Positions 55,263 to 64,000 of a stretch of DNA of 64,000 nucleotides are shown piece after piece (within the stretch, counting starts at the first letter, position 1; each line of letters begins with the position of its first letter). The DNA is taken from assembly GCA_033675265.1 (NCBI GenBank), contig JAUJYZ010001248.1, forward strand, positions 1-64,000, in the 5' to 3' direction. The translations under genes and the position numbers were made by a program. The notes under the pieces were generated by a model. The model ran no database searches. It saw only the letters and a list, made by a program, of their open reading frames with translations, and was not told the origin of the DNA. The DNA comes from Actinostola sp. cb2023 (Eukaryota > Cnidaria > Anthozoa > Actiniaria > Actinostolidae).

Positions 55263-56626
55263 TACTCGGGCCCTTCCGAAGGAAGCCCGAGTTAGAAAAT
55301 ACACTTTATTTTTTTTATTTTTTTATTTTTTTATTTTTTCAGGTGATAGAATGAAGAAAAAATGCGAAGAATGCGATGTATTTGATCCTATCGAGTTTCA
55401 AGATTTCTCATCATAGATCTTCAAGCTATTAAGTTCAGGATTGTAGTTGATCATTCCACGATGAAGCTAAGGCGCGTTTGCTTTTGTTATAAATGAAACG
55501 ACATCTTTCAGAGTGGGCCCACACGAATAGCCGTATGCTTTTGTCTGTGAAATGAGCCTGTTTAAAGCCCGTGTTTTATCGGCTGTTCTATAACGCCTTT
55601 CCACGAACTCGAACTCATATCCAAAAATGAATTGAGACAAAGGCGATCGAGCAAGGTCAATGTTCGAAAATCCGTGTTCTTTTCAGTAAGATGACAGTTG
55701 TAAAGTGATCCTTATCTGAGTCATACATCTATTACGCGAACTAATTTTAGAACCGTTGATTTAAAACCGAATTTCCACGCTCAAAACAGGTCAGTGAACG
55801 GCAAAAATACAATCGAAATCAAAACGTCCTTAGATTTTAGGGATCTATTACAGAAGAAGACGCTCAATGACGAGGGAGACTTGTGTCTGACTCATAGATA
55901 AAGATCTCCGCGGACTCTTGTTATAATTAAACTCACGACCAACGCCGTACAACGGTCATGTATAACTCCATCTACTGACAGAAAGCTAAATGTACAGAAG
56001 TCATGCAAACAGTCGAGCCAGTCGAGTTATTTTCAGTAACTCATGATGGATGTTTATTTTATTCCACGTTTGAAAAATTCAGAAGGAAAAGGAATCGTAA
56101 AAATCGTACTTCAAAACTACCGACATCAAAGCATTTAAGGCAAGTAAGGTCAATGTTCGTAAATCGAGATCGTATAGCCCTTCATCTGGCAGACATATAG
56201 TCTCCCTCGTCACGCAACTGTCAGTCATTGTCAGGTCTCTCCTCACGCAACTGACATTGTCCTTGTTCTTCAACCAACTGGCATTCATAGTCCGGTGAGT
56301 ACGAACATGATACGTCTTGAGGTTCCATAGGTCAGATGGTTCCGATAACGGCCTCGCGTTTGTTTAAAAAAATATATATTTTAAGCGAGCTTCTAGTCCT
56401 TTTACCACTTCTAGTCATTGAACGATGAACTAGAATCCTGACCTTTTAATAGCTTGAAGATCTACAGCTGCTTTCAAAACTAAGATTCATAATCTACTTG
56501 AGTCCTGTGTCTCCTTTATCTTTTCAAATCTGCGGAGTAATCTTGAAACTCCGGATACGATTAAATACGTCGCAACTGACATTGTCCTTATCATAAGCCC
56601 GAGTATACGCTCATTGAGCGTCTTGT
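55263..56626 (+). mobile_element. Helentron-type element H4 (composite)
   Basis: 5' end TACTCGGGCCCTTCCGAAGG at 55263 and 3' end AAGCCCGAGTATACGCTCAT ... CTTGT at 56626. The unit is interrupted by an inverted piece of an H2-like element (about 56264-56575). The last 50 bp are also part of the right palindrome arm, so the boundaries of single insertions are uncertain. Confidence 0.55.
55939..56262 (+). repeat. Dispersed direct repeat, copy 1
   Basis: From CCAACGCCGTACAACGGTCA through TTTATTTTATTCCACGTTTG to CTCACGCAACTGACATTGTC. Copy 2 at 58547-58852 is the same except for a short deletion. It represents the 3' half of the Helentron-type family. Confidence 0.85.
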
Positions 56627-57860
56627 TTTTTATTATTTTTCTCCGTACGCGTCAACGTCGAGCTAAAGCCGAAGGAGACATGAAGTCTGGCCAAGAAAGA
56701 TTAGAAAGCACAAACCAATCAGGTAAAGCACCGGAGGTCAAGGGGCCAAAATATAAATCTTTTCTCGTCTAGTGAAGTATATACTGTAAAGCCGGTTCGC
56801 AGTACTGAAATTGCAAGGAAAGCATGTTCTATCGAGCTTGAGTCACGCAACAACGAGCAACCAAAAACTGTTTCATTGTACATATACAATACTTTATGAT
56901 CATTCTAAACCATAGTGTTTTATCTTTATAATCTATCTCTGAAACATTGCAACACGTACAATCGTATTCTGCACGGTTTTCGCTGAATAAACAGATTAGA
57001 TCACTGTTATCTTTATAATCTATCTCTGAAACATTGCAACACGTACAATCTACATGTGTACGTATTCTGCACGGTTCTCGCTCAATAAGCACATTACATC
57101 ACTACCTTGCCTACATGTTTGATGCATTAGTCTACGGCGCGCGGGCTCTTGCTCGATCGAGCTTTATTGCCATTGACAATATTTCATTGACAATGGATAT
57201 ATGGTCGAGAGCAAATTAAAATTAGCAACAAAAGGCCTACTCTGGGGTCCAATGTCGCCTAATAACAAACATGACATAGCGAGGTCATGATAGTTTTTGA
57301 GTTCATTTCATTTGATTTTCAGTTCATTTTTTGATGAGTTCGAGTTCGTGGAATGAAGTCGTAGAAAGCCCTTTCGAAAACGCTCGAGGAAGATTTAGAG
57401 TATGCGTATCTGGTATGTAGTAAGCGTATGCGTTTCGATGGCTTGCTTTTCAGTCTCGACTGCCTCGACTGTTTGCATGACTTCTGTACATATAGCTTTC
57501 CGTATTAGATGTAGTTACATCACTGGTCGTGAATTCAATTATAAATACTCAAGGACATAACTGTACACGTACTATTATAATTAGCAACAAAAGGCCTACT
57601 CTGGGGTACAATGTCGCCTAATAACAAACATGACATAGCGAACTAGAATCCTGACCTTTCGATAGCTTCAAGATTTACAGCTGCTTTCAAAACTAAGATT
57701 CAAATCTACTTGAGTCCTGTGTGTCGTTTGTCTTCCCTTATCTGCTTCAGGAGTAATCTTGAAACTCGATACGATCAAATACTTCGCATTCTATGACCAT
57801 GAAAAAAATAAAAAGAATTTGTATTTTATAACTCGGGCTTCCTTCGGAAGGGCCCGAGTA
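56575..57860. repeat. Right arm of the 1.3-kb inverted repeat
   Basis: Inverse of 53863-55191 and slightly shorter. At its outer end the reversed 5' terminus (GGGCCCGAGTA) abuts ACAAGACGAC, which resembles a reversed 3' end (GTCTTGT), as if elements had inserted head to tail. Spacer between the arms is about 1.38 kb. Confidence 0.85.
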
Positions 57861-58546
57861 ACAAGACGACATACTAGTAACCTTCCTCCAACTGATAAGG
57901 TTTGTGAAGAAACCATGTTGTTTACGGAGCCTTGGGTGATTATGCATGACTCGGTAGAACATGCTTTCTTTGTAAAATCGATTTCACAAACTCAGCGAAT
58001 CATAGAAATGACAATAGTTTATTTGGTGCCATAAATATATCCATTCCAAATACAAATATAAGCTTAAACAAGACGACATATTAACCTTCCTTCGACAAGG
58101 TTTCTGAAAAAAGACGTGCGATATCTCGTCTTGATAAGCCATGTAGTTTGAGCCTTCGGTGATTATCTTAGCGGCCGACACAGGGCGCATGCGCTGTAGA
58201 GCCCAATATGCTTTCTGGGGTCGACGAAGAACGCTCAAAACAGGTCAGTGAACGGCAAAAATACAAAAGAAGGTGCTCAATGAGCGTATAGTCGGGCAAT
58301 ATGACAATGACAGTTGCGTGACGAGGGAGAATATTTGTGTCGGTGAACATCGATAAAGATCTTCGACTCTTCGATACGTTTTTAAACGTACTTGAGGTCA
58401 CTTGAGGGTGCATATTAATGGCGCCAAAAACGGATCGAATATTTCCGAAAGCCTATCGACCTAAATCCGAAAGTACCGCTCAAACAGTTTGCGAGCGTGT
58501 ATCGAACGTAATCCGAATTATTGTTCGCTCAGGACAGATACTGAAC
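57861..58546. other. Fragments of Helentron-type elements, no gene
   Basis: Two copies of ACAAGACGACATA (57861 and 58069) each followed by TAACCTTCC sequence, and a reversed 3' end (GCTCAATGAGCGTATAGTCG) near 58270. Coding not supported. Confidence 0.45.
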
Positions 58547-58887
58547 CAACGCCGTACAACGGTCATGTATAACTCCATCTATTGACAGAAAGCTATATGT
58601 ACAGAAGTCATGCAAACAGTCGAGCCAGTCGAGTTATTTTCAGTAACTCATGATGGATGTTTATTTTATTCCACGTTTGAAAAATTCAGAAGGAAAAGGA
58701 ATCGTAAAAATCGTACTTCAAAACTACAAGCAAGGTCAATGTTCGTAAATCGAGATCGTATAGCCCTTCATCTGGCAGACATATAGTCTCCCTCGTCACG
58801 CAACTGTCAGTCATTGTCAGGTCTCTCCTCACGCAACTGACATTGTCCTTTTCATAAGCCCGAGTGTACGCTCATTGAGCGTCTTGT
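58547..58887 (+). mobile_element. 3' part of a Helentron-type element
   Basis: Copy 2 of the dispersed repeat, ending in AAGCCCGAGTGTACGCTCAT then TGAGCGTCTTGT and T. Position 9 of the sub-terminal part has changed (GTGTACG for GTATACG). Its own 5' end is not in the expected place, so it is 5' truncated. Confidence 0.65.
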
Positions 58888-59100
58888 TACTAATAAGAGA
58901 ACCTCCTTTTTTGGATTGACTGTATATAAATATATAAATATGAAAAAAAATTGAATATAGGATAAGGTAGGCCAACGACGAGCTTCCAGTAGAAGGATTC
59001 CAGAAGGAATTCACAGTCTGCTCTCCATATAAATAGATTAAATGTAGCGAAGAAGAAGAGACGCAGGCAACCTCTGACTGTTCCAAATAATATATTAACT

Positions 59101-59647
59101 ACTGATACGCTAAGGAAAACAAATGATGATGTAACCAATCACCAGGGGAAAAGACCTAAAGGGACCATGTTACGTTATCCCTTGTCAAACCATCAATAAT
59201 ATACGAGAAATATAAGTGCGCATGCAAGAATAGACTGAATGAATGGTAATGGTTGCCATCCATTTTAATGATAGCCGGCATAATCTCGATGACTTTAAGT
59301 TCATTCAAGAGACCATAATTCTATAGTATTATGGTCTCTTGGTTCATTGCCAGAGAAAAAACACATTCTCAAGCTGATAGTGATCACGATAGAATTCTGC
59401 TAACTAGGCTGAAGCATCTCTTCGTACATTACGCCCAGAAGGCCTTAACAAATTCGTTAATGAATTCATGTTCAGTCACTCATTATTACCATTCATTCAG
59501 ATTTCTATTCATGCATGCGCACTTATATTTCTCGTTTATTATTGTTGGTTTGACAAAGGATGATGTAACATGGTCCCTTTAGCCTTCCTTTGGGCCTTTT
59601 CCCCTAGTGATTGGTTACATCATCCTTTGTTTTCCTTAGCGTATATA
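59101..59647. repeat. Foldback element with 140-180 bp arms
   Basis: Arms containing GCTAAGGAAAACAAATGATG / CATCCTTTGTTTTCCTTAGC and GCGCATGCAAGAATAGA / ATTCATGCATGCGC. The middle has a second small hairpin (AGAGACCATAATTC...ATTATGGTCTCT, 59310-59341). Non-coding. Confidence 0.82.
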
Positions 59648-59709
59648 TACTTGTAACACAGTAGGTACCGTCTTCATATTTATATCATTTTTATCATGTA
59701 CATTTTTAT

Positions 59710-59758
59710 TACTTGGGCTTCCTGTGGAAGGCCCAAGTCTAAGATTACAGACGGTTAT
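59710..59758 (+). repeat. Isolated Helentron-type 5' terminus
   Basis: TACTTGGGCTTCCTGTGGAA then GGCCCAAGTC: a hairpin start with a shifted base pair (ACTTGGGC/GCCCAAGT) lying 49 bp before the start of H5. It looks like the remnant of an element into whose 5' end H5 inserted. Confidence 0.5.
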
Positions 59759-59990
59759 TACTCGGGCCTATCCACAGGAAGCCCGAGTTATAAATTGGGC
59801 TTTCTTTTTCTTCGTCGGTCACAAAATGGACAAATCGTCATGACAGCGCATGCGCTCGGTCGTATATCGCAGGCTCATATCGCAGGCTCATACGAGACGT
59901 GCACGTTTGACTCATTCGAAGAAGGAATACTTCTGTGCCTGTGGCGGAGTCGTTTGAAAAAGTTCGATATTCCTCTTTCGGACAAAGCTC

Positions 59991-60809
59991 ATGACATCGT
60001 CGATAACTGAGATGATATATCGCTTGCTGTTAGACACGCTCTTCTCACTTACAAATGCACACGCTGTTCGTGGTAGGCCCACACTAAAAGAAGACGAGCG
60101 TTTTCGAAACGGGTCGGTCCACGAACTCAAAGAGCTACAAATCAATACAAATGAGCTACAAAATAACATAAATATGAACATTATGAACTCAAATAAGAAC
60201 TCATCTGAGAACGGCATAGCTATGCACAGTGTATTACACAACACGAAGCCTGATGAACTGAAGTTTTACGACAAAAAGCAAACAGATATCTTGAAGAAAG
60301 GTGAGAACTTCAAAGCGGCCATGATAGAATCGTACGAACTACATAAAGCTAGTACTGAATCAATATTACAAGATTGTCAACAACAGCTTACTATTGTAGA
60401 GACGAAATCAAATGTTCGCATCCAGGCTAACCTTTGTAGTGAAAATGTTCATGATGACTCGTCAATTAATGAAATAAATGAGTTTAGATCTCGACGTGTA
60501 ATGTTTGTTTCTTGTATTGAAAAAACTGTGCCAGCATCGTCACAGATTCATCATATTGTCAATAATATACGTATTGCTCGACGTGACTGCTATAGACCTA
60601 TTCCCAGTACTATAAAAAGACAGTCTCTTAGAAAGATCACTTACCGCTCTATTCATATTGTCTCCAAAAGAAGAAAGAAAAAGGCTTTACAACGAGTTTT
60701 GAAGGAGCCAAATCTACAATCAATGGGTTTTATAGATGAAAACTGTTCTTCAAAGTCCACTACATATAAAAGTCTTATCACAGAAGAAATTTCTGTCAGT
60801 CTGCATTGA
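59991..60809 (+). CDS. Helentron-type element ORF1, 272 aa, function unknown
   Basis: Starts at the ATG at 59991; LTNAHAVRGRPTLKE lies at about 20-34. A Glu/Asn-rich helical stretch follows (about 40-70), then a region with many Gln/Ser (about 95-150). A strongly basic segment is at about 195-240 (IARRDCYRPIPSTIKRQ, SKRRKKKALQR), which suggests nucleic-acid binding. The C terminus overlaps the next frame by four bases. A homologous N-terminal fragment exists in H6 (53026-53208). I do not recognise a characterised family. Confidence 0.6.
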   Translation: MTSSITEMIYRLLLDTLFSLTNAHAVRGRPTLKEDERFRNGSVHELKELQINTNELQNNINMNIMNSNKNSSENGIAMHSVLHNTKPDELKFYDKKQTDILKKGENFKAAMIESYELHKASTESILQDCQQQLTIVETKSNVRIQANLCSENVHDDSSINEINEFRSRRVMFVSCIEKTVPASSQIHHIVNNIRIARRDCYRPIPSTIKRQSLRKITYRSIHIVSKRRKKKALQRVLKEPNLQSMGFIDENCSSKSTTYKSLITEEISVSLH

Positions 60810-61297
60810 GAACAGATATAGAAAAGAATTCTGGTCCTACTCTACTTATTGATCCAAACAAAACAATAAGAGCACCTTATAGTCAAGGCAATATTTTAGT
60901 ATTTGGTCGAAATGCTGGACAACAATGTGTTGCAATGAGTTTGTGTTCTTTGATATACAATAAAAGACAACCAACAACCTCCCAGAGTGACCTGGTGCAA
61001 ATAATGAATATTGGGAATGAGTTGTATACAAGCTTATCTCAATCAGCTGGACAGTCATTTTTGATGATGACAGAATTACCAACAATGCTCACAGTATATG
61101 ATACAGACTATCAATTTGAATACAGCGAAAGCTACACTGGTAATGTACATGGTGACAGAGCAATAAATATTGAGGGTTATACCTACTGCATGCCCATAGA
61201 TAGAGCTTTTGAATGTCTGTTGAGGGAAAATTATACTTCATTCATATTAACAATAGGATCCATTGCTGTTCAGAATAGAACAATGACCACTAACTAG
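60806..61297 (+). CDS. 2A-like motif plus cysteine-protease-like domain (element ORF2)
   Basis: There is no ATG at the front: the frame enters from upstream and overlaps the ORF1 stop (the TTG at 60806 is not a likely start). Residues counted from there: TDIEKNSGP at 3-11 matches the 2A ribosome-skipping pattern D-x-E-x-N-P-G-P except Ser for the Pro. Next come YSQGN (25-29) and FGRNAGQQCVAMSLCSLIYN, with a candidate active-site Gln27/Cys41 pair. MTELPTML (88-95), GNVHGD and IEGYTYC (122-128) follow, then RAFECLL...TSFILTIG. This type of domain accompanies Helitron-like and other invertebrate transposons and resembles viral-type/OTU-type thiol proteases; that assignment is from memory of the pattern. 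No obvious catalytic His near the end; it may be truncated. Confidence 0.62.
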   Translation: MRTDIEKNSGPTLLIDPNKTIRAPYSQGNILVFGRNAGQQCVAMSLCSLIYNKRQPTTSQSDLVQIMNIGNELYTSLSQSAGQSFLMMTELPTMLTVYDTDYQFEYSESYTGNVHGDRAINIEGYTYCMPIDRAFECLLRENYTSFILTIGSIAVQNRTMTTN

Positions 61298-61467
61298 AAA
61301 GTTTACACACTGACTAATTAGTGGACACTCATTACAAAACATTCCTCATCTGATCTGATTCATTATTATATGTTCTTCCTTTTATTTTAGTTATTGTCAG
61401 TTACTGAAAAAGTATGAGTTTCAATAAAATTCACTAGTTGTCTAATTATAACAATATTGTATTATTG

Positions 61468-61795
61468 TAGGAGGGGGGGTTACTACCTTTCTCCAACTGG
61501 TAGGGGCGATCGACGTCCTTTTAGGGTTCAAAATATTTCCTATGTGAACCTTTTAGGGTTCCGACACAAGACAGTTATGTAACACGAGTCCATACCTTTT
61601 AGGGTCAATTGAAAGAACACAAGAAATATGTTGTCCAGTCACTGATTAACGATATCAGCACAATCACTTTTCTGCCATATATGGTCATATATGTCGTACC
61701 TTTTACGGCTTGAAATCAACATGGCTTCAACAGCTCTTTTAATTTATGCATACTTTTTAGGGCTCGTTTTCAAAACCGGTCACTGATCACCCATA
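61468..61795. repeat. Decayed MITE of family B (copy 3)
   Basis: Shares TTTTAGGGTTCAAAATATTT, ACATGGCTTCAACAGCTCTT and several CTTTTAGGG motifs with copies 1 and 2, but the termini are eroded (GGGGGGGTTACTACCTTTCT). It is inserted in H5. Confidence 0.8.
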
Positions 61796-62014
61796 TGGCA
61801 GTATTTTATATGTTGGCATCATAAACTATTTATTTTAAAATTAGTTTCATAAATAAAATAACACAAAAGCCTGCATGACTACAATGGGCAGATATCCTAA
61901 TATCCTTATTCTTGGATGAAAAGCTTATGCAGTGCTCAATGTTTAGCATTCAACAGCACTTTAATTTGTATTTCACCATTAGAAGCCCGAGTAAACGCTT
62001 GTAGAGCGTCTTGT

Positions 62015-62287
62015 TCTTTTTGTGTTTCTACGCCAAATCTGCAAGTGCACCATAGCGCATGCGCATGCTAATCTTTTCTGTATCGTTCCAATTTTTGAGT
62101 ATACAGAAGTTGTGGTCAGCAGCTTATCAACGAAATTCAAGATGGCAGACGTCCCTTGCTCGAGCCAGTCGAGTCGTTCATTAATACTGCTTAGTAAATA
62201 TGCAAATATCCTAGAGAATACTTTTTGGCCTTGCAATTCTGTCTGAAAGTGTATTTTACGAAAGCCGAGAAGGGCCACTCTGTTTTC
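62015..62287 (+). other. Possible promoter/first exon of a host gene
   Basis: AGCGCATGCGCATGC near 62055 is close to the NRF1 consensus often found in CpG-type promoters. An ATG in excellent context (AAGATGGCAG) at 62142 opens a 34-codon frame, MADVPCSSQSSRSLILLSKY and so on, ending at 62246. No donor is obvious, so it may be a fragment. It starts right after the end of element H5. Confidence 0.25.
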
Positions 62288-62897
62288 CGAACTTATACTT
62301 CAAAATTTCCGTGTTCATACTTCAAAATTTCTGTGTTCATACTTCAAAATTTCTGTGTTCATACTTCAAAATTTCTGTGTTCATACTTCAAAATTTCCGT
62401 ATTCATAGTTCAAAATTTCCGTGTTCATAGTTCAAAATTTCCGTGTTCATAGTTTAAAATTTCCGTGTTCATAGTTCAAAATTTCCGTATTCATAGTTCA
62501 AAATTTCCGTGTTCATAGTTCAAAATTTCCGTGTTCATAGTTTAAAATTTCCGTGTTCATAGTTCAAAATTTTCGTATTCATAGTTCAAAATTTCCGTGT
62601 TCATAGTTCAAAATTTCCGTGTTCATAGTTCAAAATTTCCGTATTCATAGTTCAAAATTTCCGTATTCATAGTTCAAAATTTCCGTGTTCATAGTTCAAA
62701 ATTTCCGTGTTCATAGTTTAAAATTTCCGTGTTCATAGTTCAAAATTTCCGTATTCATAGTTCAAAATTTCCGTGTTCATAGTTCAAAATTTCGTGTTCA
62801 TAGTTCAAAATTTCCGTATTCATAGTTCAAAATTTCCGTATTCATAGTTTAAAATTTCCGTATTCATAGTTCAAAATTTCCGTGTTCATACGAAATT
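62288..62897. repeat. 22-bp minisatellite, forward, about 27 copies
   Basis: Unit GTTCATAGTTCAAAATTTCC then GT, with variants TACTTC, TAGTTT and GTATTC. Contains an AAAATTT tract every 22 bp. Confidence 0.96.
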
Positions 62898-62964
62898 CCA
62901 TACATTTACTGTAGTTTGATCACCACTAATCACGAGCTTGGGATATCTGTGCACGAACACGGAA

Positions 62965-63431
62965 ATTTTGAATTTTACGAATTCGAGAATTTTGAACTAT
63001 GAACACGGAAATTTTGAAGTATGAACACGGAAATTTTAAACTATGAATACGGAAATTTTGAACTATGAATGCGGAAATTTTGAACTATGAATACGGAAAT
63101 TTTGAACTATGAACACGGAAATTTTGAAGTATGAATACGGAAATTTTGAAGTATGAACACGGAAATTTTAAACTATGAATACGGAAATTTTGAACTATGA
63201 ACACGGAAATTTTGAACTATGAACACGGAAATTTTGAAGTATGAATACGGAAATTTTGAACTATGAATACGGAAATTTTGAACTATGAATACGGAAAATT
63301 TTTTGAACTATGAATACGGAAATTTTGAACTATATGAATACGGAAATTTTGAACTATGAATACGGAAATTTTGAACTATGAATACGGAAATTTTGAACTA
63401 TGAATACGGAAATTTTGAACTATGAATACTG
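62965..63431. repeat. 22-bp minisatellite, inverted orientation, about 20 copies
   Basis: Same unit as 62288-62897 on the opposite strand (ACGGAAATTTTGAACTATGA), with the same variants. A 65-bp unique spacer (62898-62964) separates the two, so the pair can fold back. Confidence 0.96.
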
Positions 63432-63796
63432 AAATACGGGAATTATGACAAACATTTTATAAGAACCTATTTTTGAAAACAGGTTCTTATTTGGGAGGTC
63501 AGTTACACTGTTAGTACTGAAAACAAAACTGAAGGCATAGCGTACATAGCAATGATACAGTTTTCAGTTCAGGTTATTGAAGACATTAATCATAATTTTG
63601 ACCTAATTTATGTAGTAATTTATTTGAGCGGCATAGGCCACAAACCGGCGTTATACATCTGTATCTACAAACTCATGACCCCCACCACTTTAAGTTTTAA
63701 TACCTTTGAAAAATAAGAACCTATTTAACCTCAACAGCCCGACTTCTTCTTACGCATCAAATAAGAACCTATTCAGCCTGACCTGGGCTTTCACTG
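63432..63796. other. Spacer with hairpin AAGAACCTATTTTT-type sequence
   Basis: ATAAGAACCTATTTTTGAAA then ACAGGTTCTTATTT is a hairpin. AATAAGAACCTATTTAAC and AATAAGAACCTATTCAGC recur near 63712 and 63760. Likely a small mobile element inserted in the array; no gene. Confidence 0.5.
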
Positions 63797-64000
63797 TATG
63801 AATTTGGAAATCTTGAACTATGAACACGGAAATTTTGAACTATGAATACGGAAATTTTGAACTATGAACACAGAAATTTTGAAGTATGAACACGGAAATT
63901 TTGAACTATGAATACGGAAATTTTGAACTATGAACACAGAAATTTTGAAGTATGAACACAGAAATTTTGAAGTATGAACACGGAAATTTTGAAGTATAAG
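63797..64000. repeat. 22-bp minisatellite, inverted orientation, continues past window
   Basis: About nine more units in the same orientation as 62965-63431, running off the right edge of the window. Confidence 0.95.

Larger units (their letters stand above)
59759..62014 (+). mobile_element. Helentron-type element H5 with two ORFs
   Basis: 5' end TACTCGGGCCTATCCACAGG then AAGCCCGAGTTATAAATTGG. 3' end GAAGCCCGAGTAAACGCTTG then TAGAGCGTCTTGT followed by T. The 3' hairpin (ACGCTTGTAGAGCGT) differs in sequence from the ACGCTCATTGAGCGT of other copies yet still pairs. It carries ORF1 (59991-60809) and a protease-like ORF (60806-61297), but no Rep/helicase. It is thus a deleted relative of an autonomous element, or one that captured these ORFs. 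A decayed MITE of family B sits in its 3' part. Confidence 0.68.

Noticed and set aside
54538..57219. Small ORFs of 61 and 87 codons present twice
   Set aside because: Each lies at mirrored positions in the two palindrome arms and contains an internal direct repeat; nothing indicates coding selection.

Overview
This is animal-type eukaryotic DNA, most likely from a marine invertebrate. A cnidarian (anthozoan) fits best but is not proven. The grounds are AT-rich sequence, candidate exons with GT-AG borders, an intronless class A GPCR, intronless coiled-coil paralogs, a Ngaro/DIRS-type tyrosine-recombinase retrotransposon, Helentron-like elements and very many foldback MITEs. No prokaryotic gene organisation, rRNA, tRNA or CRISPR array is visible.

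Layout. (1) 1-2.99 kb: MITEs, one clear minus-strand exon (1162-1240) and an 85-bp tandem repeat that carries splice-donor-like ends. (2) 2.99-8.03 kb: a nearly complete Ngaro-type element on the minus strand with split direct repeats (A1-ORFs-B1-A2-B2). Gag and RT/RNase H are in one frame, separated by a single UGA followed by CUA. The tyrosine recombinase is broken by frameshifts and by a MITE. (3) 8.04-22.05 kb: more minus-strand exon-like sequence, and a 13.5-kb array of about 218 copies of a 62-bp unit that appears to have grown inside one exon. (4) 22-32 kb: two intronless coiled-coil paralogs (23567-24592 and 29086-30084) separated by a 32-bp minisatellite and several nested foldback elements. 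(5) 33.0-39.0 kb: an 89-bp satellite with 9- and 13-unit higher-order structure, then a 28-bp satellite. (6) 39.5-46.6 kb: a Helentron-type nonautonomous element, a 2.05-kb TIR element, and one intact GPCR gene (45029-46069, minus) whose 3' and 5' ends are both echoed as partial tandem copies. (7) 46.7-62.0 kb: nested TIR elements and a cluster of Helentron/HINE-like elements. One of these (59759-62014) keeps two ORFs, the second with a 2A-like motif and a cysteine-protease-like segment. A pair of 1.3-kb inverted arms lies at 53.9-57.9 kb. (8) 62.3-64.0 kb: 22-bp repeats in opposed orientations, running off the window end.

The credible intact host genes are the GPCR and the two coiled-coil proteins. 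A fragmentary multi-exon gene on the minus strand (about 22.0 to 1.2 kb) is inferred from splice-like borders only. Most of the remaining sequence is mobile or tandemly repeated DNA, often inserted one element into another, so relative insertion order can be read directly.
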